Below are positions 51,042-59,935 of a stretch of 64,000 bases of DNA, one piece after another. Where the stretch lies: positions 214,920 to 278,919 of the forward strand of contig QKXI01000006.1 in assembly GCA_003367665.1 (NCBI GenBank), read 5' to 3'. The translations under genes were made by a program, and so were the position numbers. Numbering within the stretch: position 1 is the first letter of the stretch; every line of letters starts with the position of its first letter. The stretch is from Leifsonia sp. ku-ls. Its GTDB lineage: Bacteria; Actinomycetota; Actinomycetes; Actinomycetales; Microbacteriaceae. The notes beneath the pieces are model-generated. The model was not told the DNA's origin and ran no database searches. It saw only the letters and a list, made by a program, of their open reading frames with translations.

Positions 51042-51740
51042 TCAGGCCTCGACGAGGGCCGAGCGGATGACGGAGGTGAAGAAGGTGAGGCCGTCCGTGC
51101 CCGAGCGCATGGCGTCGCGGGTGTCGGGGCCGAAGCCGGGCTCGACCGCGTGCTCCGGGTGCGGCATGAGGCCGACCACGTTGCCGCGCTCGTTGCGGAC
51201 GCCCGCGATGTCGTTGAGTGAGCCGTTCGGGTTGACGTCCTTGTAGCGGAAGACGACCATGCCCTCTCCCTCGAGCCGGTTCAGCTCCTCGGCCGACGCG
51301 ATGAAGCCGCCCTCGCCGTTCTTCAGCGGGATGACGATCTCCTGGCCCTGCTCGAAACCGGTCGTCCATGGGGTCGACGCGTTCTCGACCGTCAGGTGCT
51401 GGTCGCGGCGGATGAAGTTGCCGTGGTCGTTGCGGATCAGGCCGCCGGCGACGAGGTGCGCCTCGGCGAGCATCTGGAAGCCGTTGCAGATGCCGAGCAC
51501 CGGCATCCCCTTGTCCGCGGCGTCCACGACCTCGGTCATGATCGGCGAGAGGGACGCGATGGCGCCGCAGCGCAGGTAGTCGCCGTACGAGAAGCCGCCG
51601 GGCAGCACGAGGGCGTCGACGCCCTGCAGGTCGTGCTCGCCGTGCCAGAGCGCGACCGGCTCCGCGCCGGCCAGCCGCACCGCGCGCAGCGCGTCGCGGT
51701 CGTCGAGCGAGCCGGGGAAGGTGATGACGCCGATGCGCAT
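51042..51740 (-). CDS. purQ: phosphoribosylformylglycinamidine synthase subunit I (glutaminase)
   Basis: 232 residues. Class I glutamine amidotransferase: nucleophile Cys in '[12 protein letters not shown]', '[18 protein letters not shown]', and His/Glu pair '[12 protein letters not shown]'. Supplies ammonia for PurL. The ATG overlaps the purS stop by one base (co-translation). Length fits PurQ of Gram-positive bacteria. PurL is not adjacent but lies 15 kb to the left. Confidence 0.95.
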   Translation of the reverse strand: MRIGVITFPGSLDDRDALRAVRLAGAEPVALWHGEHDLQGVDALVLPGGFSYGDYLRCGAIASLSPIMTEVVDAADKGMPVLGICNGFQMLAEAHLVAGGLIRNDHGNFIRRDQHLTVENASTPWTTGFEQGQEIVIPLKNGEGGFIASAEELNRLEGEGMVVFRYKDVNPNGSLNDIAGVRNERGNVVGLMPHPEHAVEPGFGPDTRDAMRSGTDGLTFFTSVIRSALVEA

Positions 51741-52000
51741 CAGGCGTCGACCTCGGCGGGGTAGTGGATGCCCACCACGTCTTCGATCACGGAGTTGGAG
51801 AGGATCTCGCCCGCGATCTCCTCGACCGTGGCGCGCACCTCGTCGTCGATCGGTCCGTCGACGGTCAGCTCGAAGCGCTTGCCGACGCGGACGCCCGTGA
51901 CCCGGCCGCGACCGGTGCGCGCCAGCGCGCCCGCGACGGCCTTGCCCTGCGGGTCGAGCAGCTCGGCCTTCGGCATCACTTCAACAACGATGGTCGGCAC
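51740..52000 (-). CDS. purS: phosphoribosylformylglycinamidine synthase subunit PurS
   Basis: 86 residues from GTG 52000 ([20 protein letters not shown]), with GGAG upstream; longer ORF is shadow. '[36 protein letters not shown]' is the diagnostic PurS fold, which bridges PurQ and PurL in the FGAM synthase complex. Coupled to purQ. Confidence 0.93.
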   Translation of the reverse strand: MPTIVVEVMPKAELLDPQGKAVAGALARTGRGRVTGVRVGKRFELTVDGPIDDEVRATVEEIAGEILSNSVIEDVVGIHYPAEVDA

Positions 52001-52047
52001 GGGGACACTCCGCTCACTCGGGCGACAGGGTGGGTTTCCCCACGATT

Positions 52048-52962
52048 CTACCGTGCGGCGACGGCGACCGGTTCCGCTGCGGCGACCGCGGCCGCGTGGA
52101 CGACGGCGCGCTCCTCCAGCGCCGACCGCAGCCGCCCGAACAGAGCGGCGGAGGCGGCGCCCGGCCAGCCCGACGGGAGCGCGGAGGACGGCAGGCCAGG
52201 GTCGCGGTACGGGATGACGCGCCACTCGTCGAGCACCCGGATCCACAGCGCGAACGCGGCGTCGTCGTCGTCGGGAGGGGTGACGGCCGCCGCAGCGAAC
52301 CGGGCGAGGAAGTCGTCGTGGAGGCGGCGGATCTCGGGGAGGTCGTACCAGCGGGCGAGGCCGGAGGCGAGGTCGCCGTGCGGGACGGCCGCGGAGAAGA
52401 GGGCGACCGCCGGGACGGCGGGGTCGGCCGGCGCCGGCGAAGCGCTCCCGAACGCGGCCACCGCCGAGGCGAGCTCGTCCTCCAGAGCCGACGGTGCGAT
52501 CCAGAGCCCGTCCGCCACGGTGCCGCAGCCGAGCGACGCAAGACGCCGACGCAGGCGGTCGCGCGCGCCGCGACGGTGCGCAGGAAACGACAGGGACAGC
52601 AGACACCAGGTGGTCGCCTCGACGCGCTCGCCGAAGATGCGGCCGTCCCCCCGCTCCAGCATCGGGACGGCCGCCGGGTCGAGCGCGTACCCGGCGATGC
52701 CGTCGCGCGGCTCCCGCCGCAGCACGCCACGCGAGCACAGCCGGGCGAGACAGGAGCGTGCGGTCGGCGCGGGCACGCCCAGCGCATCCATCAGCCGCAC
52801 GGCGCCCGCCGCGCTCATCCACCCGCCGATCGGCCGGAGGACGCTGCCGACGACGGTCCGCAGGAGCGCGGCGGAACTGCCGCTGCTGGCCTCGAGGTCG
52901 TCGCGGGCGGCGGCGGCTTCGGCCCCGGCCGCGCGATCGTCCCGCGTCGCCGCGTCAGTCAT
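52048..52962 (-). CDS. PaaX-family transcriptional regulator
   Basis: 304 residues. Winged HTH of PaaX: 'LLRTVVGSVLRPIGGWMSAAGAVRLMDALGVPAPTARSCLARLCSRGVLRREPRDGIAGYALDPAAVPML', then the PaaX C-terminal domain ('WCLLSLSFPAHRRGARDRLRRRLASLGCGTVADGLWIAP'). PaaX proteins usually sense aryl-CoA. Here the gene overlaps the end of kynureninase by 8 bases and is the last gene of the kynurenine operon, so it probably controls tryptophan breakdown. Confidence 0.88.
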   Translation of the reverse strand: MTDAATRDDRAAGAEAAAARDDLEASSGSSAALLRTVVGSVLRPIGGWMSAAGAVRLMDALGVPAPTARSCLARLCSRGVLRREPRDGIAGYALDPAAVPMLERGDGRIFGERVEATTWCLLSLSFPAHRRGARDRLRRRLASLGCGTVADGLWIAPSALEDELASAVAAFGSASPAPADPAVPAVALFSAAVPHGDLASGLARWYDLPEIRRLHDDFLARFAAAAVTPPDDDDAAFALWIRVLDEWRVIPYRDPGLPSSALPSGWPGAASAALFGRLRSALEERAVVHAAAVAAAEPVAVAAR

Positions 52963-54229
52963 GCGTGAGCTCGCCGAGGGCGTCGCGCACGGCGGCCATC
53001 CCGACGCAGACCTCCTCGAAGCTCGTGCTGAGCGGCGAGAGGCCGACCCGCAGGCCGTCGGGGTCGCGGTAGTCGGGGATGACGTCCCGCTGCCACAGGA
53101 GCGCCGTCACCTCGCGCATGGCCGGGTGGCTGAGCGTGATGTGGCCGCCCCTGCGGTCGGGGTCGCGTGGGCTCGCCAGTGCCACCCCGAGCGGGGCGAG
53201 CCACTCGTCCGCGAGCGCGACCGCGAACTCGGTGAGTGCGACCGACTTGGCCCGCACGGCGTCGATGCCGGCCTCGCCGAGCATCTCGACGGTGTCGCGC
53301 ATGGCCAGCATCCCGACGATCGGCGGCGTGCCGCTGAGGAAGCGCCGGATGCCGTCGGCGGGGACGAACTCCGGTCCCATCAGGAAGACGTCGCGCACGC
53401 CCATCCAGCCCTGGATCGGCTGGGCGAGCCGCGGGATCAGGCGCGCGTTCACGTAGCCGAACGCGGGAGAGCCCGGTCCGCCGTTGAGGTACTTGTATGT
53501 GCAGCCGACGGCGAGGTCGACGTCGGCGGCGTCGAGTGCGACCGGGACGGAGCCGGCGGAGTGGCAGAGGTCCCACAGCACGAGCGCGCCGGCGTCGTGG
53601 ACGATGCGGGTGATCGCGGGAAGGTCGGCGAGGAAGCCGGACCGGTACGCGACGTGGCTCAGCACCACGAGCGCGGTGCGCGGACCGACGGCGGCCGCGA
53701 CCTGTTCCGGCGTGACGCCGGCCTCGGTGTCGGCCTCGATCCAGACCAGGCGCAGGCCGCGCTCCCGGGCGATGCCGTCGAGCAGGTAGCGGTCGGTGGG
53801 GAAGTTGTCCGTGTCCAGCACGATCTCGCTGCGCTCGGGGAGGCTGTCGACGGCCGCCCTGGCGAGCTTGTAGAGCAGGACGGTGGTGGAGTCGCCGATG
53901 AAGGTCTGCCCCGGCGCGGCGCCGAGCGCGACTCGGCCGAGCTCGTCGCCGATCGTGAAGGGCAGCTCCATCCACTCCTCGTCCCAGCCGCGGATGAGGC
54001 GGCCGCCCCAGCCGTCGACGAGGAAGTCGTGGACGCGCTCGATGCTCGCCCGCGTCGGCCGCCCGAGCGAGTTGCCGTCGAAGTAGGCGACGACGCCGCT
54101 GCTTCCGTCGTCGATGCCGGCGAAGCGGCGGCGGAAGGCCGCGAGCGGGTCGGACGCGTCGAGTGCCTGCGCCGCGGTGAGCGGGTCGGGCGAGAGGGAT
54201 GCGGGCGGGGCGGGGTCGAAGTCGGTCAT
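52955..54229 (-). CDS. kynU: kynureninase
   Basis: 424 residues. PLP-dependent fold type I: 'YFDGNSLGRPTRASIERVHDFLVDGWGGRLIRGWDEEWMELPFTIGDELGRVALGAAPGQTFIGDSTTVLLYKLARAAVDS', PLP Asp in 'LVLWDLCHSAGSVPVALDAADVDLAVGCTYKYLNGGPGSPAF' (Schiff-base Lys in YKYLN). Cleaves kynurenine to anthranilate and alanine. GGAG precedes the ATG. Downstream of TDO and the amidohydrolase. Confidence 0.95.
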   Translation of the reverse strand: MTDFDPAPPASLSPDPLTAAQALDASDPLAAFRRRFAGIDDGSSGVVAYFDGNSLGRPTRASIERVHDFLVDGWGGRLIRGWDEEWMELPFTIGDELGRVALGAAPGQTFIGDSTTVLLYKLARAAVDSLPERSEIVLDTDNFPTDRYLLDGIARERGLRLVWIEADTEAGVTPEQVAAAVGPRTALVVLSHVAYRSGFLADLPAITRIVHDAGALVLWDLCHSAGSVPVALDAADVDLAVGCTYKYLNGGPGSPAFGYVNARLIPRLAQPIQGWMGVRDVFLMGPEFVPADGIRRFLSGTPPIVGMLAMRDTVEMLGEAGIDAVRAKSVALTEFAVALADEWLAPLGVALASPRDPDRRGGHITLSHPAMREVTALLWQRDVIPDYRDPDGLRVGLSPLSTSFEEVCVGMAAVRDALGELTHD

Positions 54230-54272
54230 GCGGAGGCTCCGGTGGTCGTGGGGTGGGGCGGGGTGGCCGGGC

Positions 54273-54386
54273 GGATGGGTGTCCGTGCGGTGTAGGTCGG
54301 TGTCGTCGTGGAGTGGGTCGGTGACGCGGTGGGGTGGATCGCTGTCGGTGCGGTGTGGGTTGGCGTCGGCGTGGGGCGGATCCGTG
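54273..54386. repeat. G-rich imperfect tandem repeat between kynU and the amidohydrolase gene
   Basis: Two units with a 63-base period (51-base core, about 76% identical), starting at 54273 and 54336. The plus strand is G/T-rich, the minus strand C/A-rich. It is a remnant of a duplication inside the operon and separates the first two genes from the last two. Confidence 0.55.
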
Positions 54387-54398
54387 TCGTCGCGGCGC

Positions 54399-55583
54399 TC
54401 ACGGCTGTCCGCCGGTCTGCTCGGCTTCGGCAGCGAGCCGGGCGACCGTCAGGCCGCGGGCGGTCGCCAGCCAGTCGGGCAGGGCCTCCGGGTCGGACGG
54501 CGGCGCGGAGGGGACGAGCGCCACGCGGGCGCCGATGGTCGGGGGCGTGCCGTCGTCGGGTCGCCGCAGGCCGGCGATCGAGCGCAGCAGCGCTTCCGAG
54601 GGGACGCCGGCGTCGAGCATTCCGCGCAGTTCGCGGGTGTTGACGCCGACGGCGAGGGGACCGTTGCCGAGGTCGGTCCCGTAGAGCACCCGACCGCCCG
54701 CGCGCGCGAACCGGCCGAGGTTGTCGGACGCGATCCCGTGCTGCTCCGTCGGCTCGCCCCAGCCGTGGATGTCGAGGGTGCTGACCCAGCCGACGCCCCG
54801 GCGCACGCACTCGGCGAGGAGGTCGTCGTCGACCCGCTCGGTGAACGGGGTGTGCGCCAGCTGGTCCGCACCGGCGGCGATCGCTCGCGCGGTCTGGCCC
54901 TCGCCCTGCACGTGGACGGTGACCGGGACGCCCTGCGCGTGCGATTCCCTCACAATTCCGAGAAGAACGCGATCATCCACAGTTTCGCCGGCCTCGGTGT
55001 TGAGGGTGACCTTGATGCGGGAGGCTCCCAGCATGACATTCGCCCGCACCGCCAGCCGTGCCTCCCGCTCGCCGCCGACCTCCGTCGAGGAGCCTGGCGG
55101 CCCCCACCCGGCGTTGACCGGGTAGCCGCCCCGGCACGTGAGGAGCGAGCCGACGATCGCGACGGCCGGCCGGGTGAGATCGTCCGTCAGCCACCCCGCC
55201 GCGACCGCCGGCACCCAGCCGAGGTCGATCGCGTGCGTGATGCCGCCGGCGAAGAGCGCGTGCTGGTCGGTCAGGCCGAGGTGGGTGTGGTGGTCGGTCA
55301 GGCGCGGGAACAGCGTGCCGTCGATGCGCAGGTGGCGGGTATGCGCGTGCGTGTGCGCGGAGATGTGTTCGCCGGCGTCGAGCGGGTGGAGGCGCTCGCC
55401 GTCGCAGCGGAAGGTCGTCTGGCCGAGGAAGCGGTGGCCGGTCCAGACGGCGTCGACCGTGACGTAGGTCGGCGGCGGCGGGAGTGCCGGGTCAGAGTCG
55501 GCGGCAATGCCCGCGATCTGTCCGGCGCCGGGCATGGGGTTGGCGCCCCGGTCCGGGTCGGCTCCCTGCCTTCCCGCGCTCAC
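54399..55583 (-). CDS. amidohydrolase-superfamily protein in the kynurenine operon
   Basis: 394 residues from GTG 55583, overlapping the TDO stop (GTGA); an ATG at 55535 is an alternative. Metal-dependent hydrolase pattern: HxH in '[12 protein letters not shown]', Lys in '[12 protein letters not shown]', His in 'VTVHVQGEG' and 'LAHTPF', and Asp in '[12 protein letters not shown]'. These fit a mononuclear or dinuclear TIM barrel enzyme. No classical kynurenine formamidase gene is present in the operon, so hydrolysis of N-formylkynurenine is the likely job. Function is inferred from position. Confidence 0.8.
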   Translation of the reverse strand: MSAGRQGADPDRGANPMPGAGQIAGIAADSDPALPPPPTYVTVDAVWTGHRFLGQTTFRCDGERLHPLDAGEHISAHTHAHTRHLRIDGTLFPRLTDHHTHLGLTDQHALFAGGITHAIDLGWVPAVAAGWLTDDLTRPAVAIVGSLLTCRGGYPVNAGWGPPGSSTEVGGEREARLAVRANVMLGASRIKVTLNTEAGETVDDRVLLGIVRESHAQGVPVTVHVQGEGQTARAIAAGADQLAHTPFTERVDDDLLAECVRRGVGWVSTLDIHGWGEPTEQHGIASDNLGRFARAGGRVLYGTDLGNGPLAVGVNTRELRGMLDAGVPSEALLRSIAGLRRPDDGTPPTIGARVALVPSAPPSDPEALPDWLATARGLTVARLAAEAEQTGGQP

Positions 55584-56440
55584 GACGGTGCCCCGATCTC
55601 CGTACGCACGGCGTACAGCTCGGGGAAGAACGTGAGGTCGAGCGCCTTCTGCAGGAATGCGGCGCCGCTCGATCCGCCGGTGCCGGCCTTCATGCCGATG
55701 GTGCGCTGGACGGTCTTGAGGTGGCGGAAGCGCCACAGCTGGAAGTTGTCCTCCAGGTCGACGAACTCCTCGCAGGCCTCGTACTCCCGCCAGTGGTCCG
55801 TCGCGTGCTCGTAGATGTCGCGGAACACCGGGACCAGTTCCGGCGTGAAGACGTGGGCCTGGGTGACGTCCCGTTCGAGCAGTGCCGGCGGCACCGCGAA
55901 GCCGGCGCGGGCGAGGTAGCGCAGGAACTCGTCGTAGATGCTGGGCGCCTCCAGCAGCTCGGCGAGCAGTGCGTGGGCCTCGGGGTCGCTCTCGAAGACG
56001 CTCAGCATGCGGCGGTTCTTGTTGCCGAGCACGAACTCCACGGCCCGGTACTGGTACGACTGAAAGCCCGACGAGTTGCCGAGGAAGCCGCGGAACTCGG
56101 CGTACTCCGTCGGCGTCAGCGTCGCCAGCACCGACCACTGCTCCGTCAGGGTGCGCTGGATGTGCTTCACGCGGGCGATGCGCTTGAGCGCGGACGAGAG
56201 GTCGTCTGCGCGCAGCAGGTCGCGGGCCGACTCCAGTTCGTGCAGCACCAGCTTGAGCCAGAGCTCCGTCGTCTGGTGCTGGATGATGAACAGCAGTTCG
56301 TCGTGGTGCGGCGGCCGGCTCACCGGGCGCTGCGCGCTGAGGAGGGTGGCGAGGTCGAGGTAGGAGCCGTACGACATCCGCTCGCGGAAGTCGGTGACGA
56401 TCTCGGGCTCGAGCGCGCGGGTGTTGTCGCCGTCAACCAT
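55580..56440 (-). CDS. kynA: tryptophan 2,3-dioxygenase
   Basis: 286 residues, ATG start. Heme dioxygenase with '[46 protein letters not shown]' (substrate-binding His and Arg region), '[24 protein letters not shown]', and '[36 protein letters not shown]' (heme ligand His). Opens the indole ring of tryptophan to N-formylkynurenine. First gene of the operon; a -35 TTGCAC (56475-56470) and -10 CAAACT with 17-base spacing end 6 bases before the ATG, so it is leaderless. Confidence 0.95.
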   Translation of the reverse strand: MVDGDNTRALEPEIVTDFRERMSYGSYLDLATLLSAQRPVSRPPHHDELLFIIQHQTTELWLKLVLHELESARDLLRADDLSSALKRIARVKHIQRTLTEQWSVLATLTPTEYAEFRGFLGNSSGFQSYQYRAVEFVLGNKNRRMLSVFESDPEAHALLAELLEAPSIYDEFLRYLARAGFAVPPALLERDVTQAHVFTPELVPVFRDIYEHATDHWREYEACEEFVDLEDNFQLWRFRHLKTVQRTIGMKAGTGGSSGAAFLQKALDLTFFPELYAVRTEIGAPS

Positions 56441-56708
56441 GCTGCAAGTTTGCGCCGACCGCCCGGAAAGTGCAACACCCTGCCGACGGCGTCGAGCGGC
56501 GTCGAGCGGCGTCCGGAAGGCGCCGCGACGGCCGGCTCCGCAGAAACGTTCACCCGCGCGTAACCGGCGGGTTGAGCGCGATGCGTAGCGTGCTCGTCGG
56601 AGCCCGTCGACCCCGGTCGGGCGGTGCGCCCGGGCAGCCCAAGGCCGCGTGGACGCGGAAGGCGGCGCCGGTCGCGGCGCCGCAGTGGGCGCGAGAGAGG
56701 GGCGCAGG
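56441..56708. other. divergent intergenic region, kynA / FAD oxidoreductase
   Basis: 268 bases. Holds the leaderless kynA promoter (56447-56475, minus strand), a short 10-base tandem (GGCGTCGAGC) at 56488-56517 and a hairpin GCGGCGCC-GGTCGC-GGCGCCGC (56662-56683) in the leader of the rightward gene. No ORF with good support. Confidence 0.5.
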
Positions 56709-57869
56709 ATGGGCAGGCACTACGACCTCGTGGTGGTCGGCGCGGGCATCGTCGGGCTCGGCCATGCCGTCGCCGCGCTCCGCCGGGGGCTGACCGTCGC
56801 CGTCGTCGACCGGGCCTCCGGGATCGTCGGCGCCTCCGTCCGCAACTCCGGGCACCTGTGCGTCACCGCGCAGGAGGGCGAGGCGCGCGCGTACGCCGAG
56901 CTGGCGCGTGAACTGTGGCTGACGCTCGCGCCGGAGGCCGGCTTCTGGCTCCGCGAGTCCGGCAGTGTCGTGGTCGCGCGGGCGGAGGACGAGCTCGCCG
57001 TGCTCGAGGAGTTCCGTGAGCGGCGCGGCGGCCACGACGCCCGTCTGCTGACCCCGGCCGAGGTGCGCGAGCGCGTCCCCGTCGCCGACGGCGTCGCGCT
57101 CGGCGGCGCCTTCTTGCCCGCCGACCTGCAGCTGGACCCGCGCGAGGCGGCCACGGCGATCGCGCGCTGGCTCGACGCGCACGGCGTCGACTTCTTCTGG
57201 CAGACCGCCGCGGTGGGCGTCGAGACGGGACGCGTCCACACCACGCGCGGTCGGCTCGCCGGCGACGCCGTCGTGGTGGCCGTCGACCACGACCTGGACC
57301 AGCTGTTCCCCGGCCTCGCCGACGACCACGGCATCCAGCGCTGCGCCGTCGACATGATGCTGCTGGAGGCCGACCTCGACCACCCGCTCTCCTCGCCGCT
57401 GCTCACCGGGTGGTCGCTGCTGCGCTACGCCGGCTTCGCCCGCACGCCCAGCGCGGCGGCCGTCCGCGACCGGCTCGCCGCGGAGCGGCCGGCGCTCGCC
57501 GCGCTCGACGCCAACCAGCTCTACACGCAACGGGCCGACGGCGCCATCCTGGTCGGCGGCACGCAGCACCGCAGCGAGGACGTGTCGCCGTTCCAGCTGG
57601 AGGGCGCGTTCGAGCTGCTGTTGGAGCAGGCGCGTGAGCTGTTCGGCGTGGGCGAGCTGCGCGTCCGCGAGCGCTGGCAGGGCGTGTACGCCTCCGCCCC
57701 GGATGAGTTCCTCGTCGCGTCGCCGGCCCCAGCCGTCCGGGTCGTCTCGGTGACCGCCGGCATCGGGATGACCACCGGCCTCGGCCTCGCCGACCGGGTC
57801 GTCGACGAGCTGTTCGCCGGCGCTCCCGGCTCCCTGACCTCCGCGGGCGCCGCCGCCCGCGTCCGCTAG
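56709..57869 (+). CDS. FAD-dependent oxidoreductase of the phosphonate-catabolism-associated type (HpnW/TIGR03364-like)
   Basis: 386 residues from ATG 56709 ([19 protein letters not shown]); the longer ORF start lacks a ribosome site. FAD-binding Rossmann motif '[27 protein letters not shown]' and the DAO-like core '[21 protein letters not shown]' and '[12 protein letters not shown]'. The sarcosine/D-amino-acid oxidase-like pattern, followed by a PhnX-like HAD and an HpnZ-like alcohol dehydrogenase, matches the phosphonate-linked set. Substrate not proved. Confidence 0.83.
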   Translation: MGRHYDLVVVGAGIVGLGHAVAALRRGLTVAVVDRASGIVGASVRNSGHLCVTAQEGEARAYAELARELWLTLAPEAGFWLRESGSVVVARAEDELAVLEEFRERRGGHDARLLTPAEVRERVPVADGVALGGAFLPADLQLDPREAATAIARWLDAHGVDFFWQTAAVGVETGRVHTTRGRLAGDAVVVAVDHDLDQLFPGLADDHGIQRCAVDMMLLEADLDHPLSSPLLTGWSLLRYAGFARTPSAAAVRDRLAAERPALAALDANQLYTQRADGAILVGGTQHRSEDVSPFQLEGAFELLLEQARELFGVGELRVRERWQGVYASAPDEFLVASPAPAVRVVSVTAGIGMTTGLGLADRVVDELFAGAPGSLTSAGAAARVR

Positions 57870-57893
57870 CCGCACCGCACGAAAGGCACCACC

Positions 57894-58766
57894 ATGACCC
57901 CTGACGGCCGCATCACCAGCGAGTTCGACGACCTCACCGTGGAGGCGGCGACCGGGTTCGACTCCGACTCTCTCGTCGACGAGGAGTGGGACGCCTTCGA
58001 CGACGGTCTCGACGACGACGCGGCCGTCCGCGCCGAGAGCAGCGGCGACGACCGTGACGACGACCTCGCCGACCTGGAACTGGTCGTGCTCGCCCTGGCC
58101 GGGACGACCGTGATCGACGACGGGCTGGTGCAGCGCGCGTTCGAGCAGGCCGCGGCCGCCGCGGGCCTCGGCTCGACCCCGGCCGACCGGCAGGACGCCC
58201 TCGACGCCGCACGTCAGGCCGTCGTCCGGTCGCCGCTCGTCGTGTTCCGCGCGCTCGCGGACGATGAGGACCAGGCGCAGCACGCCGCCGCCGTCTTCGC
58301 GTCCGCGTACGCCGACCTCGCCGCCGACGGCGGCCTCGTCCCTGTCGTCGGCGCCGAGGACGTCATCCGGCTCCTCCGCGCCACCGGCGTCGCGGTCGCG
58401 CTCGTCTCCGGCCTGCCGCGGCGCACCCACGACGCCGTCCTCGACGCGCTCGGCTGGCGCGACCTCGCCGATGTGACGCTCAGCGCCGACGAGCCCGGAC
58501 GGGCGCGGCCGTTCCCCGACCTCCCTCTCATTGCGCTGCTGCGCACCGGCGCCTCCGGCGTCGAGGGGATGGTCGTCGTCGGCGACTCCCCGGCCGACAT
58601 CGCCTCCGGGATCGCCGCGGGCGCGGGACTCGTCGTCGGCGTGCTCACCGGAGCGCACGACGAGCACGCCTTGCTCGACGCCGGCGCGGACGCGGTGCTG
58701 CCGAGTGTCGCCGACCTCCCCCAGCTCCTCGGCTACCACGACCTCGCCGGGCTCGGCGCCCGGTGA
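57894..58766 (+). CDS. PhnX-like HAD protein with missing nucleophile Asp
   Basis: 290 residues; GAAAGG precedes the ATG. An acidic 62-residue N-terminal extension comes first. HAD motif I reads 'VVLALAGTTVIDDGLV' where the phosphonatase-like family has a D two residues before AGT (DxAGTT). Here it is Ala67, encoded by GCC (58092-58094), one base from GAC. Motif II 'VSGLPRRTHD', motif III-like 'GRARPFPD' and motif IV 'VVGDSPADIASG' are intact. Thus it is a member of the PhnX-like group (TIGR03351-like), but probably not a normal hydrolase. Confidence 0.75.
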   Translation: MTPDGRITSEFDDLTVEAATGFDSDSLVDEEWDAFDDGLDDDAAVRAESSGDDRDDDLADLELVVLALAGTTVIDDGLVQRAFEQAAAAAGLGSTPADRQDALDAARQAVVRSPLVVFRALADDEDQAQHAAAVFASAYADLAADGGLVPVVGAEDVIRLLRATGVAVALVSGLPRRTHDAVLDALGWRDLADVTLSADEPGRARPFPDLPLIALLRTGASGVEGMVVVGDSPADIASGIAAGAGLVVGVLTGAHDEHALLDAGADAVLPSVADLPQLLGYHDLAGLGAR

Positions 58767-59926
58767 CGATCAAGGCGGTGACCCCGCGCGTCGTGGAGCC
58801 GCCGGCGCGCCTGGGGATGGGGGTCAGCGTCTACCCGTCCGCCACGGCGATGGTCTGGCCGGGGGAGGGGCACGCCCACGAGGCGGTCGCGGTGCCCGGC
58901 GTGCGCCTCGCGCCGGGGGACGTGCTGGTGGAGGTGGAGCTCGCGACCGTCTGCGGCTCCGACGTTCACACGGTGCTCGGCCACCGGCAGGCGCAGGCCC
59001 CGCTGGTGCTCGGCCACGAGCAGGTCGGCCGCGTCGTCGCGCTCGGCCGTGGCGGCGCGAAGACGACCGACGGACACCGCGTCTCGCTGGGCGAGCGGGT
59101 GGTGTGGTCGGTCGCCGTGCCGTGCGGACGCTGTGCCCGCTGCCGGCGCGGCCTCCCGCAGAAGTGCGCCAGCCTGCAGAAGTACGGCCACGAGCGCATG
59201 CGCCGCGGCTGGGAGCTGTCCGGCGGATTCGCCACGCACACGCACATCCTGGACGGCACGCCGCTGGTACGGGTGCCGGAGGACGTCCCCGCCGAGGTGC
59301 TCGCGCCGGCATCGTGTTCGACCGCGACGGTCGTCGCCGCGCTGGAGGCGGCATCCGCCATCGTGCCGATCGAGGGCGCGTTCGTGCTCGTCGCCGGCGC
59401 CGGGATGCTGGGTCTCACCGCCACCGCGATGGCGACGGAGGCGGGCGCCCGTGTGGTGGTGAGCGAACCGCTGCCCGAGCGCAGGGACGCGGCGCTCGCC
59501 TTCGGCGCCGTCGGCGTCGCCGACCCCCGGGCCGCGGCCGGCTCGCCCACCGGGCTCGCCGCCGTCCTCGCGAAGGCCGGCGGCCGCATGCCCGCCCCGA
59601 CCGTCGCGCTGGAGCTCTCCGGCGCACCCGCCGCCGCCCGCTCGCTGCTGGCCGCCGTCGACGTCGGCGGGGTACTCGTCCTCGCCGGCCCTGACCTGCC
59701 GGGACCGGAGCTCGGGATCGTGCCGGAGCAGCTCGTCCGGCGCCTGCTCACCATCCGGGGCGTCCACAACTACGCGCCGCGCCACCTGGAGCAGGCGGTC
59801 GCCTTCCTGGCCGAGACCTGGCAGCGCTACCCCTTCGCCGAGCAGGTGGGCGAGACCTTCCCGCTGGCCCAGGTGGATGTGGCGCTCGCCGCCACGACGC
59901 ACCCGCGCGTCGGGGTGCGGCCGTAG
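58763..59926 (+). CDS. zinc-dependent alcohol dehydrogenase, phosphonate-associated type (HpnZ-like)
   Basis: 387 residues, GTG start overlapping the HAD stop (GTGA). Catalytic Cys in 'TVCGSDVHTVLGH', 'LVLGHEQVGRVVALG' and structural zinc Cys cluster 'VPCGRCARCRRGLPQKCASLQKYGHE', then the Rossmann part 'VAGAGMLGLTATAMATEAGARVVV'. The pattern and gene order match the alcohol dehydrogenase (TIGR03366-like) found with the FAD oxidoreductase and PhnX-like genes. Confidence 0.85.
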   Translation: MTIKAVTPRVVEPPARLGMGVSVYPSATAMVWPGEGHAHEAVAVPGVRLAPGDVLVEVELATVCGSDVHTVLGHRQAQAPLVLGHEQVGRVVALGRGGAKTTDGHRVSLGERVVWSVAVPCGRCARCRRGLPQKCASLQKYGHERMRRGWELSGGFATHTHILDGTPLVRVPEDVPAEVLAPASCSTATVVAALEAASAIVPIEGAFVLVAGAGMLGLTATAMATEAGARVVVSEPLPERRDAALAFGAVGVADPRAAAGSPTGLAAVLAKAGGRMPAPTVALELSGAPAAARSLLAAVDVGGVLVLAGPDLPGPELGIVPEQLVRRLLTIRGVHNYAPRHLEQAVAFLAETWQRYPFAEQVGETFPLAQVDVALAATTHPRVGVRP

Positions 59927-59929
59927 CCT
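59924..59929 (+). promoter_or_regulatory. -10 box of leaderless UDG-like gene
   Basis: TAGCCT overlaps the preceding stop codon and lies 12 bases before GTG 59936. Confidence 0.35.
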
Positions 59930-59935
59930 GGGGTG

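Noticed and set aside
54226-54810. 194-residue frame with His/Thr/Pro-rich tail over the 63-base repeats
   Set aside because: Its first half is an out-of-frame reading of the amidohydrolase gene; the Thr/Pro-rich tail is just the G-rich repeat.
56488-56517. Short 10-base tandem GGCGTCGAGC considered as an iteron or origin-like repeat
   Set aside because: Only two and a half copies in GC-rich DNA; no replication gene is nearby.
56550-58739. 729-residue minus-strand open frame opposite the FAD oxidoreductase and HAD genes
   Set aside because: No motif or start signal; the plus strand has clear FAD and HAD motifs.
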